From Leucobacter sp042726155 (lineage in GTDB: Bacteria > Actinomycetota > Actinomycetes > Actinomycetales > Microbacteriaceae), in assembly GCF_042726155.1 (NCBI RefSeq), contig NZ_JBHXHV010000002.1, positions 1 through 64,000 of the forward strand: 64,000 nucleotides of DNA, given 5' to 3'. A program made the position numbers and the translations under genes. The notes below the pieces were generated by a model. That model made no database searches, had not been told where the DNA came from, and saw only the letters and a program-made list of their open reading frames with translations. Position 1 is the first letter of the stretch; each line of letters opens with the position of its first letter. Below, in pieces: positions 9,133 through 19,103 of the stretch.

Positions 9133-9570
9133 TCAGAGCAACCGCGAGCGGATCAAAAATCGCTTCCCCTCTGGTGCCTCAAGCGAGAATCCACTGCCGC
9201 GACCCGGGATCGCGTCGACCGTCAAGTGCGTGTGCGCCCACACACCAAACTGCTCCCGCGACATCCAGAACCCGATTTCGCGCTGGGCATGCTCGTCAGC
9301 CGGGGCGTGCCCGTCAGCCGGGCCGAGCGACGGCAGCTCAAGCGTGCCGAGCAACACGTCCTGACCACCGGTGCGAAACTCCCCCAACTGGTAACACATG
9401 GGCGAGCTGCCGTCACAGCATCCGCCCGATTGATGAAACATGAGCGGCCCGTGCATCGCCCACAGACGCTCAATCAGCTCGATCGCAGTCGCCGTGAACG
9501 CGAGGCGGCTCTCCGACTCCCCCTCGACCTCCGGTCGCGCCACGGTCAGCGCTGCAGCGGGCTCGCTCAT
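9133..9570 (-). CDS. DUF779 family protein
   Basis: A 145-residue protein matching the DUF779 family, which almost always accompanies aldehyde dehydrogenases of the acetaldehyde/ExaC type. Visible features are the SGGCCDGSSPMCY cysteine cluster (residues 48-60) and a C-terminal WAHTHLTVDAIPGRGSGFSL block. The cysteines could bind metal or be redox active; the molecular role is not established. It lies 46 bases downstream of the aldehyde dehydrogenase on the same strand, implying cotranscription. Confidence 0.85.
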   Translation of the reverse strand: MSEPAAALTVARPEVEGESESRLAFTATAIELIERLWAMHGPLMFHQSGGCCDGSSPMCYQLGEFRTGGQDVLLGTLELPSLGPADGHAPADEHAQREIGFWMSREQFGVWAHTHLTVDAIPGRGSGFSLEAPEGKRFLIRSRLL

Positions 9571-9616
9571 GTGCTCATCTCCCTGTCTTCATGGCTCGGT
9601 CAGCTCGACGGCCGGT

Positions 9617-11140
<1,524 letters not shown>

Positions 11141-11288
11141 AGTGCATCTCCTCTGACGTCATTGTCTCAGCCGCTCCGCTCATACGGTTCGGGTACCCCT
11201 GACCGTACGACGCGGGAGGTTGCACTGAGGTTGCGCGGGTGTTGCCCGGCCGATGCGCGCGGGTTACGGGTGCTGCCCCACGGGTGCT

Positions 11289-12668
11289 TTACGTAGCAAG
11301 TTGCGCCAGCCTGGCCACCACGCGGGCTCGTTTGGGCGAGAGCGGGGGCAGCACCTGCAGGAGCGTCTCCCACACCTGTGCGTCGTGCGGCGCCCAGTTC
11401 TGGGCATAGCCGAACAGTGTGTCGGCGGCTGCCGATTGCAGCATTGCCTCCCGCAGTGTCGCGTCTACTGCGTCGCGGAGTTCTTCGGCGCAGGGGGCGT
11501 CAGACGCCGGGAGCACGGGCCCCTCGTAGGCCGCGAGCGCGAGCCGGTGCGCGCCGCGCCCCAGCGCTTCGAGCGTCTCCTGCGCGTCGACGCGCAGCGG
11601 CGGGTCAAGCCGGTACGGGCGGGAGCGCAGCGTGATCTGAGGTGCGTGCTGATCGAGCCACCTCCGCAGCCGCACCATCTCTGGCCGCAGCGTGCGCTCA
11701 TGGTCGGCTTCGCCGTAGACCCGCTCCGCGAGCGTCGTCGCCGAGAGCCCCTGAGGCGCCGCAGTGAGCGCGAGCAGGATCTCGGCGTGCCTGCCACCCA
11801 CGGGGACTGCCTCACCCCCTCGTTCAAGCACCGCTGGGTCCCGGCCCAGCACCACCAGCCGGGGCGTCGGCTCGTCCGGGCGTTGCGTCGAGACTGCGCG
11901 GGGCTGGCGACCGGCGACGGCGCGAGGAGCGTCGGATCGGGATCGAGCTCCGCGATCCTGCTCAATGCGACGTTTCAGCGTCGCGAGCTGCAGCTCCGCC
12001 TCGACAGCGGCGAGGGTCGCCTCCATCAGCGGCATGAGGTGCGGCGACGCGGCACCGTCTCCCCCGGTGACGTCGATGACACCGATGATTGCGCCGCTCG
12101 CCGGATCGTGCACCGGCGCCGCTGTGCAACTCCAGGAGTGTGCTGCGCGGGAGTAGTGTTCCGCGCCGAGCACCTGGATTGCGTGGTCGAGCGCGAGGGC
12201 GCTGCCCGGTGCACTCGTACCGACCGCGCGCTCCGACCAATCCATTCCGGCGCGAAAACCCATCTCGGCAGCGCGGCTTCGCAGTGCCGTGTCGCCGTCT
12301 ACCCAGAGCAAACGGCCAGCGGCGTCACCCACTGCCACGATGAACCCTGACTCGCTCGCCTCGTCAAGCAGGAGGCGGCGCACGACCGGGAGCACGCTGC
12401 CAATCGGGTGAGTACGGCGCAACTCGGCGAGCTGCTCGTCATCGAACGTTTGCCGGTCGGGCACTCTGTCGGGATCCACGGTGAGCCGTTTTGCGCGGAG
12501 CCACGATTCAAGCACGACGGGGCGCAGCGAAGTGGCACGGGCGAACTCGGGGAACTCAGGGAGTTCCGCGAAACGATCTCCGATGAAGCTCTCGTGCGCA
12601 CGCTCAAGCATTCGGCGGCGTTCGAGCGCCGATTCGCCTCGGCGCAACGCGTGCCACACGTTCGACAT
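11289..12668 (-). CDS. GAF-domain regulator with C-terminal winged helix
   Basis: A 459-residue protein. Residues about 40-220 resemble the GAF sensory part of AcoR-like regulators (WLRAKRL, AGMDWSERAVGTSAPGSAL, IGVIDVTGG). Instead of the usual AAA+ sigma-54 activator domain, the rest carries a winged-helix region (GGRHAEILLALTAAPQGLS, then LRPEMVRLRRWLD, about residues 285-340) of the OmpR/SARP kind followed by helices. Loss of the AAA+ domain fits actinobacteria, which lack sigma-54. Located upstream of and codirectional with the aldehyde dehydrogenase/DUF779 pair, it probably senses an alcohol or aldehyde and activates them. Confidence 0.82.
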   Translation of the reverse strand: MSNVWHALRRGESALERRRMLERAHESFIGDRFAELPEFPEFARATSLRPVVLESWLRAKRLTVDPDRVPDRQTFDDEQLAELRRTHPIGSVLPVVRRLLLDEASESGFIVAVGDAAGRLLWVDGDTALRSRAAEMGFRAGMDWSERAVGTSAPGSALALDHAIQVLGAEHYSRAAHSWSCTAAPVHDPASGAIIGVIDVTGGDGAASPHLMPLMEATLAAVEAELQLATLKRRIEQDRGARSRSDAPRAVAGRQPRAVSTQRPDEPTPRLVVLGRDPAVLERGGEAVPVGGRHAEILLALTAAPQGLSATTLAERVYGEADHERTLRPEMVRLRRWLDQHAPQITLRSRPYRLDPPLRVDAQETLEALGRGAHRLALAAYEGPVLPASDAPCAEELRDAVDATLREAMLQSAAADTLFGYAQNWAPHDAQVWETLLQVLPPLSPKRARVVARLAQLAT

Positions 12669-12816
12669 CCGACCCCCTCTTCGCGGCCTCGATTACTCTG
12701 AGCGTACTCGATGGGGCAGGCGTTGTCAGCGGGCGGCTACGTTACCGTTCACACAGCGGAAGTCGACCACGCCGGGGCTATTTCGCGGTCTTCAGACAGC
12801 CGCCAGGCGCTCTCCG

Positions 12817-13917
12817 TCACTCAGCACGATGCCCGGCGCGGTAGAGCGCGAGCAGCCCAGTCATCCCCGAGTCTCGCCACGCAGCAAGTTGCAGCTGCGC
12901 AGCCCCCTGGTCTGCCCGACGACGATCGATAAATGCGCGCACGGTCTCGAGGTCACCCGCGTGGGCAAGTTCGTCACCGACGTGCGCAACGAGACGCTCC
13001 ACGACCTCGACGGCTGGCTGTGGATCGCCCGAAATCGGGTCGACGAGCACAGATCCGAGACCGTTGCGCGCGGCGACCCAGTGCGCGCCCCGCACCACGT
13101 CTCGCTGCCACTGCGGCACGGGCTCCCCCGCGCTTGCATCGCGAAATGCGCGCGCGGTGAGCGCACGAAAGAGGAGACCATACGCGACCGCGTCTCGAGG
13201 GTCGAGCTGCGCGTCTGCGAGACGCGCCTCGATCGTGGGGTACTTGTCAGAGAGTCGGATCGACCAGTTGACCAGCCCGCTGTCGAGTAGTGCGCCCGAA
13301 CGCACGAGATCGTTGACGACGCCGTCATACTCGGCGGCGCTGTCAAAACGGGGCGGAAACCCGGCGGTCGCCCACTGCTGCATCGACATGAACCGCCAGT
13401 CGGCGTATCCCGTCTCCTCACCCAACCACACCGGCGAATTCGCCGTCAGCGCGACGAGCACGGGCGCCCACGGCGCGATGCGTGCAATGGCGTCGACACC
13501 CGCGTCGCGAGACGGCACCTCCACATGCACGTGCGTGCCCGTGGAGTAGTACCGCGTCACCATGCCGCGCATCGTCGCTTCGATGTCGTGGTACCGAGCC
13601 TTGTCTACACGGCTACCGTGAGCATCGCCGCCGATGGGCGGCAATCCGGTACCCGCAAGCACGATGCCGAGGTCATCGGCGGCAGCGGCGGCCGACGTCC
13701 GAAACCCGGCGAGAAACTCGAGCGCCTGCTCCGACCGCTCGCAGACCGGGGTCGCTGTTTCCAGCTGACAGGCGTAGAACTCGTGCTCAGCCAACTGATC
13801 CGGAATCGCCGCGATAATATCGTCGACGCCGTCGCGAGGCGCTCCGGTTTCGGCATCGAGCAGCAAATACTCTTCTTCGATGCCGAATCGCGGCGCTGCG
13901 GTGAGGGAATGGGCCAT
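12817..13917 (-). CDS. YbdK-type carboxylate-amine ligase (glutamate-cysteine ligase 2 family)
   Basis: A 366-residue member of the GCS2/YbdK ATP-grasp-like ligase family. Visible are GIEEEYLLLD at residues 12-21, YSTGTHVHVEVPSRDAG in the active-site region near 146, and FMSMQQWATAGFPPRF near 177. Relatives show weak gamma-glutamate-cysteine ligase activity; the actinobacterial substrate is often unknown because many make mycothiol. The start at 13917 (MAHSLTAAPRFG) puts the first strand close to the N-terminus. It appears monocistronic. Confidence 0.88.
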   Translation of the reverse strand: MAHSLTAAPRFGIEEEYLLLDAETGAPRDGVDDIIAAIPDQLAEHEFYACQLETATPVCERSEQALEFLAGFRTSAAAAADDLGIVLAGTGLPPIGGDAHGSRVDKARYHDIEATMRGMVTRYYSTGTHVHVEVPSRDAGVDAIARIAPWAPVLVALTANSPVWLGEETGYADWRFMSMQQWATAGFPPRFDSAAEYDGVVNDLVRSGALLDSGLVNWSIRLSDKYPTIEARLADAQLDPRDAVAYGLLFRALTARAFRDASAGEPVPQWQRDVVRGAHWVAARNGLGSVLVDPISGDPQPAVEVVERLVAHVGDELAHAGDLETVRAFIDRRRADQGAAQLQLAAWRDSGMTGLLALYRAGHRAE

Positions 13918-14054
13918 ATCAGCACCTGCTCCTTCGTCGGGAGATTCCAGTGTGGCATAGCAGCGAACCCGATCAGGTCACGTGACGCAATCACGCCGCT
14001 ATGCCACCGGGTGTACGCAACCGGGCTTACGCAACGGGCCTGAGAAAACCGGGC

Positions 14055-14849
14055 TTATGCAACCCTGTTGCGGAGGATCCCGATCCCCTCGATCTCCACC
14101 TCGACGACGTCGCCTGCCTCGAGCAGACCGACGCCGGCCGGGGTGCCCGTAAGAATCACGTCACCGGGCAACAGCGTGAACGCCTCCGACGCGTACGACA
14201 CGATGCGCGCGAGCGAGTGGATGAGCTGCGACGTGCTCCCGTCTTGGCGCACCTCACCGTTCACGCGGGTGACCACGCGCGCGTCGCTGAGATCGGGATC
14301 CGTCTCGATGACGGGACCGAGCGGGCAGAACGTATCGAAGCCCTTGCCGCGCGCCCACTGGCCATCGGCGATCTGAATGTCACGCGCGGTGACGTCATTC
14401 GCGCACGTGAAACCGAAGACGTACTTCAACGCGTCTTCCTCTGGCACGTTCTTTGCAAGTGCGCCGATGACGAGCGCGAGCTCGCCCTCGTGCTCGACGC
14501 GGTCGGAGATCGCCGGGCGCACGATCGTGTCACCCGGGCCGATGATCGAGGTGTTCGGCTTCAAGAAGAGCAGCGGCTCCACCGGAGCGCCACCGTCGAT
14601 GCCGGTTACCCCCTGCATTTCAGCAACGTGGTCGGCGTAGTTCTTGCCCACGCAGACGATCTTCGAGCGCGGAATCACGGGCGCGAGCAGCTGCACATCC
14701 GTGAACGCGAACCGACGACCGGTGGTGTCGTACCCCGCGACCATCGGGTCGCCGCTGAGCTCCACGAGCTCCACGCCCGTGCCGTTCTCGGCCCGATCGA
14801 GCACACCAAAGGCGATCTCGCCGTCGACCTGGAATCGTGCAACCTTCAT
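14055..14849 (-). CDS. fumarylacetoacetate hydrolase family protein
   Basis: A 264-residue FAH-fold enzyme. Metal-binding acidic residues are in EHEGELALVIG (about residues 118-128) and NDVTARDIQ; the end LTGTPAGVGLLEAGDVVEVEIEGIGIL is the family signature. Members hydrolyse or decarboxylate beta-diketo or acylpyruvate compounds, or act as oxaloacetate decarboxylases/tautomerases; the substrate is not readable. The start overlaps the ilvE stop by four bases, so it is translationally coupled to ilvE and leuB upstream. Confidence 0.9.
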   Translation of the reverse strand: MKVARFQVDGEIAFGVLDRAENGTGVELVELSGDPMVAGYDTTGRRFAFTDVQLLAPVIPRSKIVCVGKNYADHVAEMQGVTGIDGGAPVEPLLFLKPNTSIIGPGDTIVRPAISDRVEHEGELALVIGALAKNVPEEDALKYVFGFTCANDVTARDIQIADGQWARGKGFDTFCPLGPVIETDPDLSDARVVTRVNGEVRQDGSTSQLIHSLARIVSYASEAFTLLPGDVILTGTPAGVGLLEAGDVVEVEIEGIGILRNRVA

Positions 14850-15955
14850 CGTGCAATCTCCTCAGCGGCGGGCACGATCACGTGCAACCAGTTGTGGCGA
14901 TCCTCACCGACACCGAACTGAATGCCCGTGAGCTCCTCACGCAGCGACATCGTGAGTTCGCCCGGGGCAGCATCGCCGAAGTCGATCGCGAAGTCGGCGC
15001 CCTTGAGCTGCCGAATCGGCGTGATCACGGCGGCGGTGCCGCACGCGAACGCCTCGGTGATGGTGCCCTGGGCGACGCCCTCGCGCCACTCGGAGACGGT
15101 CACCTCGCGCTCTTCGACCGCGTGGCCGCGGTCTTTCGCGAGCTGGATCAGGCTGCGCCGAGTGATGCCGTCCAGGATGTTTCCGTTGAGCTGCGGGGTC
15201 ACGAGCGTGCCGTCGGACCGCACCAGGAAGAGGTTCATCCCACCGAGCTCGTCGATGGTGTCTTCGGTCGCCGAGTCGGTAAAGAGTACCTGCTGGCAGC
15301 CGTTCTCTGCAGCGACCTGCTGAGGCAGCAGGGACGCGGCGTAGTTGCCGCCGCACTTCGCGGCGCCCGTGCCACCGCGACCGGCGCGCGCCAGATCCTC
15401 AGACAGCCAGATCGAGACCGGCTTCACGCCGCCGGTGAAGTACGGGCCAGCGGGGCTCGCGATGATGAGGAACCGCGCACGTTCCGCTGCGCGCACGCCA
15501 AGGAAGCTCTCGTCGGCGATCAAGAACGGCCGCAGGTACAAGCTCTGATCCGCACCACTCGGCACCCAGTCGGCGTCGACCGTCACGAGCTTGCCCACCG
15601 CGGCGACGAAGAGTTCCTCTGGGATCTCTGGGAGCGCCAGGCGATGCGCTGACTCGTTCAGACGGCGCGCGTTTGCCTCCGGACGGAAGGTGGCGATCGA
15701 GCCATCGGGCCTGCGGTACGCCTTCAGGCCCTCGAAGATCTCTTGCCCGTAGTGCAGCACGGACGAGGCCGGATCCATCGGGATCGGCCCGTACGGCAGC
15801 ACCTCGGCGTCGTGCCACCCCGCTTCTTTCGTCCACACGATTGAGATCATGTGGTCGGTGAAGTGGTTGCCGAACCCCGGGTCTTGCAGGATCTCTTCGC
15901 GCTCTGCGGCGGGCAGGCGCTCGCCCTCGGTGCGGGTGAATGTCAGGTCAGTCAT
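14846..15955 (-). CDS. ilvE: Branched-chain amino acid aminotransferase
   Basis: Fold-type IV PLP transaminase for the last step of Leu/Ile/Val synthesis. The catalytic lysine is K200 in GGTGAAKCGGNYAAS, with VLHYGQEIFEGLKAYR upstream and the phosphate-binding LDGITRRSLI block downstream. The frame is open to a TTG at 15976, but the ATG at 15955 with a GAGAGAG ribosome site is the better start (369 residues). It is followed by the FAH-family gene in a four-base overlap and preceded by leuB, forming a leuB-ilvE-FAH run. Confidence 0.95.
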   Translation of the reverse strand: MTDLTFTRTEGERLPAAEREEILQDPGFGNHFTDHMISIVWTKEAGWHDAEVLPYGPIPMDPASSVLHYGQEIFEGLKAYRRPDGSIATFRPEANARRLNESAHRLALPEIPEELFVAAVGKLVTVDADWVPSGADQSLYLRPFLIADESFLGVRAAERARFLIIASPAGPYFTGGVKPVSIWLSEDLARAGRGGTGAAKCGGNYAASLLPQQVAAENGCQQVLFTDSATEDTIDELGGMNLFLVRSDGTLVTPQLNGNILDGITRRSLIQLAKDRGHAVEEREVTVSEWREGVAQGTITEAFACGTAAVITPIRQLKGADFAIDFGDAAPGELTMSLREELTGIQFGVGEDRHNWLHVIVPAAEEIAR

Positions 15956-15989
15956 TGAAAATCTCTCTCGCGTCAAATGTGGCTGGGGC

Positions 15990-17054
15990 TCAGGCCCCGC
16001 GCTGCGGCAACTGGGCGATCACGGCGTCGCCGATCTCCCAGGTGCCGCGCGCTGCGGCGCCCCGGGAGGCGAGGTCGGCTCGAACGGCGGCGCGAATGCG
16101 GTCGCCATCGGAGACGAGCCCCAGGTGGTCGAGCATGAGACCCGCGGAGAGGATCGCCGCGGTCGGGTCTGCGATCTGCTGCCCGGCGATGTCGGGAGCG
16201 GAGCCGTGGACGGGCTCGAACATGCTTGGGAACGTGCCATCGGGATTGATGTTGCCGGAGGCCGCGAGCCCGATGCCGCCGCCGATAGCGCCGGCCAGGT
16301 CCGTGAGGATATCTCCGAACAGGTTATCAGTGACGATCACATCAAATCGCGACGGGTCCTGCACCATGAAGATGGTGGCCGCGTCGACGTGCATGTAGTC
16401 GACGGCGATCTCGGGGTAGTCGGCGGCGACCGATTGCACGATGCGCTGCCAGGTCGCCCCCGCGTGCACGAGCACGTTGGTCTTGTGTACCCACGTCAAC
16501 TTCTTGCGGGGCCGCGCCATCGCGGTTTCGAAGGCGTAGCGCACCACGCGCTCGACGCCGAACGCGGTGTTCACCGACACCTCAGTGGCGACCTCGGCGT
16601 GCGTGCCGGGGCGCAGCCGCCCACCGTTACCGGCGTAGGGCCCCTCGGTGCCCTCACGCACGACGACGAAGTCAACGTCGCCGGGCTCCGCGAGCTTCGA
16701 GACGACACCCGGGAAGAGCGTGCACGGGCGAACGTTCGCGTAGTGCTCGAAATCGAACCGGAGCTTGAGCAGCAGCCCGCGCTCGATGTTGGCTGCCGCG
16801 AGGCGCGGGTCACCGGGAACGCCACCCACGGCGCCGAATAGGATCGCGTCGTGCTCGGCGATTGCCGCCTGCTCGGCCTCGGGGAGCGTGTCGCCCGTCG
16901 CGAGGAAGCGGTCGGCGCCGAGCGTGAACTCGGTGCGATCAAGCGTGATGTCGCCTCCCGCGAGCACGGCATCGAGCACACGATTCGCCTGCTCAATAAC
17001 CTCGGGTCCGATCCCGTCACCCGGAATGACGGCGAGCTTGATAATACGGGTCAC
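15990..17054 (-). CDS. leuB: 3-isopropylmalate dehydrogenase
   Basis: Oxidatively decarboxylates 3-isopropylmalate in leucine synthesis. It has LAVIPGDGIGPEVIEQ at the N-terminus, the ERGLLLKLR substrate-binding stretch, and the metal-site block DVIVTDNLFGDILTDLAGAI followed by the NAD loop FEPVHGSAPDIAGQ, all typical of LeuB. GTG at 17054 with GGAG seven bases upstream is preferred over the longer open frame to 17093, giving 354 residues, normal for the actinobacterial form. Downstream ilvE is 34 bases away. Confidence 0.95.
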   Translation of the reverse strand: MTRIIKLAVIPGDGIGPEVIEQANRVLDAVLAGGDITLDRTEFTLGADRFLATGDTLPEAEQAAIAEHDAILFGAVGGVPGDPRLAAANIERGLLLKLRFDFEHYANVRPCTLFPGVVSKLAEPGDVDFVVVREGTEGPYAGNGGRLRPGTHAEVATEVSVNTAFGVERVVRYAFETAMARPRKKLTWVHKTNVLVHAGATWQRIVQSVAADYPEIAVDYMHVDAATIFMVQDPSRFDVIVTDNLFGDILTDLAGAIGGGIGLAASGNINPDGTFPSMFEPVHGSAPDIAGQQIADPTAAILSAGLMLDHLGLVSDGDRIRAAVRADLASRGAAARGTWEIGDAVIAQLPQRGA

Positions 17055-17132
17055 GTGACGCTCCTTCGGTGTGCGGGACAACCCCTCCAGCATACTGCGG
17101 AGGGGCGCACCACATCGCTGCCGTGCGCCGCG

Positions 17133-17582
17133 CTAATCGGTGGTGCAGGTGAGATCCGCAGACAGCGAACCTGTGACCTGCTGATGCCCTGACGCCTCCT
17201 CGCCAGGGCCGATCAAGTCGCCGATCATCACTTCGCCGGAGGTCTTCGGGAGTTCTACCCGCCCGTCAGTGACCGTCACGGGAACCTCCGAGGCTCGAAA
17301 CGTCACGACTTCATCGTCCTGGCTCAGAGTAACTCGACCGGAACCCAGGAAACCATCGTCCCCCAAAGAGAAAACGAAGGTCCCGATCGGTTGATCGTTG
17401 ACAGAGGAACCGACCACATTCTTGGCACGGCACTCCACCGAGCTCGGGTGCATTACGACGGTGCGCGTGTCTCCGTCGACCTCGAAGTTCAGCGTGATCG
17501 CGGAATCGGGCCCGGAACAGGCTGACAGGAGACAAAGCGCGAGCACCGCGACGGCAGGACCCGGCACGTGTCTGATATTCAT
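17133..17582 (-). CDS. putative lipoprotein of unknown function
   Basis: A 149-residue secreted protein with a lipoprotein signal peptide: charged start, hydrophobic run VAVLALCLL and lipobox LLSAC with acylation Cys at about residue 22. The mature part is beta-strand-like (ITLNFEVDGDTRTVVM, GDDGFLGSGRVTLSQDD) and ends in LTCTTD; C52 and the near-terminal Cys could form a disulfide. It looks like the small antigen-type lipoproteins common in actinobacteria. No functional assignment is possible. A tRNA-Glu terminator lies just upstream. Confidence 0.75.
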   Translation of the reverse strand: MNIRHVPGPAVAVLALCLLSACSGPDSAITLNFEVDGDTRTVVMHPSSVECRAKNVVGSSVNDQPIGTFVFSLGDDGFLGSGRVTLSQDDEVVTFRASEVPVTVTDGRVELPKTSGEVMIGDLIGPGEEASGHQQVTGSLSADLTCTTD

Positions 17583-17638
17583 GAGCAGTTCCCCTCGCGC
17601 ACTCCTTGCAGACTATGCAACACCACCCCACAAACAAC

Positions 17639-17666
17639 AGAAGCCCCACCCGAGGGTGAGGCTTCT
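17639..17666 (-). terminator. terminator of tRNA-Glu
   Basis: On the minus strand AGAAGCCTCACC, loop, GGTGGGGCTTCT, then GTTGTTTGT: a 12-bp stem (with one G-U pair) and a T-rich tail immediately downstream of tRNA-Glu. Confidence 0.75.
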
Positions 17667-17674
17667 GCATTCGG

Positions 17675-17747
17675 TGACCCCAGCGGGATTCGAACCCGCG
17701 TTACCGCCGTGAGAGGGCAGCGTACTAGGCCGCTATACGATGGGGCC
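17675..17747 (-). tRNA. tRNA-Glu (anticodon CUC)
   Basis: The minus-strand sequence folds as a cloverleaf: acceptor GGCCCCA pairs with TGGGGTC, the T arm contains GGTTCGAATCC, and the anticodon loop CCCTCTC reads CUC. The 3' CCA is not encoded. It has its own promoter upstream and a hairpin terminator downstream. Confidence 0.95.
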
Positions 17748-17798
17748 GAATGCGATTGCCGGCTTCCGGGGCTTCCCGGCCGCGTTGGCAACTCATAT

Positions 17799-17828
17799 AT
17801 ATAACCACACCCCCGGGCGCGAAGCCAA
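17799..17828 (-). promoter_or_regulatory. promoter of tRNA-Glu
   Basis: Minus strand TTGGCT (17828-17823), 18-base spacer, TTATAT (17804-17799), inside a very AT-rich TATATATATA stretch that stands out from the GC-rich surroundings, about 50 bases before the tRNA. Confidence 0.6.
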
Positions 17829-17861
17829 ATCCGGCCGCGCCGCCCGGGAGTGTCTCTGCGG

Positions 17862-19028
17862 TTAGAGCTCTTCGGTGCGATGCGGGCGCGCCCACTTCGC
17901 CGGCGTGTCAGGTCCGTCCCACACCTTGACGATGCCCCACGCGACCGCCGCGAGCGGCACTGCGAGCACAGCACCCAGGATGCCGCTGAGGACCGTGCCG
18001 ACGGTTAACGCAAGCAGAATCACGAGTGAGTGCAGCTTGAGCGCGCGCCCCATCAGCACGGGCTGCAGGAAGTTGCCCTCGAGCTGGTTTACGAGGATCA
18101 CAACGCCAACGACGATCACCGCGTTCACGGGTCCGTTCGCGACGAGTGCGACCAGCGCCGCGAGAATGCCGGCCACGGTGGCACCGACGATTGGAATGAA
18201 CGCGAGCACAAATACGAGCACCGACAGCGGCAGCGCGAGCGGCACCTGCAAGATGAGCAGACCGATGCCGATGCCAAGTGCGTCAACCGCAGCTACGCCC
18301 GCAGTGCCGCGAACGTAAGACCCCAGAGTCTCAACGGTCTTCGCGCCAGCGCGCTCGGCGCGACGCAGACCCTCACCCTGGAACGGACGCAGCAGGAAGC
18401 GCCACAGCTTCGGGCCGTCCTTCAAGAAGAAGAACAGCACGACGACCATCAGCACGAGGCCCGTGATAAAACTCGTCAGCGCGCCAACCCCCGCGAGCGC
18501 CCCCGAACCAAACTGCGCACTCGTCAGGAAGTCGGTGATTTGGTCGCCCCAGTCGTGCAGCTGCGACTGGTCGGGCAAGAACGGCAGCGTCTTCGACCAG
18601 TCGATCACCTGCGCGATGCCGTCTTGAGCCTGCGACGACAGGTCATCCCACTGGTCGCGAACGGCCCACACGATGAGCCAGCCGATGGCAGAGAGAATCA
18701 CGACGATGCCGAGCAGTACGATCACAGCCGACAATGCCGATGGCACGTTGCGTCGGCGCAGCCAGCCGGTGACCGGTGCGAAAGTGCTTGCGAAGATCAG
18801 TGCGAGCAGAATCGGGATCACCACCGTCGTGAGCGTGCGCATGCCCCAGATGATTGCCGCGGTCAGCAGCAGCACAATGATGATCTGCAGTGACCGAGTC
18901 GCCATCAGGCCAAACCCGTCACCCCACACCTGACGCACGCTGCGCGGTGCATCGGACTTGTGACCGGCACCGATTTCCAGGCGCGTCAGCCGATCGTCCA
19001 CCTCGCGGCTCGATCCCCATCCGAACAT
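17862..19028 (-). CDS. AI-2E family transporter
   Basis: A 388-residue membrane protein of the PerM/TqsA family: about eight hydrophobic segments (first LQIIIVLLLTAAIIWGM), a central amphipathic region with DQWDDLSSQAQDG, and the family block LVNQLEGNFLQPVLMGRALKLHSLVILLAL near the C-terminus. Members export autoinducer-2 or act in sodium/proton antiport; the substrate here is unknown. ATG at 19028 with AAGGAG six bases upstream is used; an open extension to 19052 lacks such a site. Confidence 0.88.
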   Translation of the reverse strand: MFGWGSSREVDDRLTRLEIGAGHKSDAPRSVRQVWGDGFGLMATRSLQIIIVLLLTAAIIWGMRTLTTVVIPILLALIFASTFAPVTGWLRRRNVPSALSAVIVLLGIVVILSAIGWLIVWAVRDQWDDLSSQAQDGIAQVIDWSKTLPFLPDQSQLHDWGDQITDFLTSAQFGSGALAGVGALTSFITGLVLMVVVLFFFLKDGPKLWRFLLRPFQGEGLRRAERAGAKTVETLGSYVRGTAGVAAVDALGIGIGLLILQVPLALPLSVLVFVLAFIPIVGATVAGILAALVALVANGPVNAVIVVGVVILVNQLEGNFLQPVLMGRALKLHSLVILLALTVGTVLSGILGAVLAVPLAAVAWGIVKVWDGPDTPAKWARPHRTEEL

Positions 19029-19103
19029 TCGCACTCCTTGTCGTTCACACACGTGGGTGACCAGCGGAATCGCGGCTGGTCATCGCGTCAGTATCTGTAG
19101 CCG

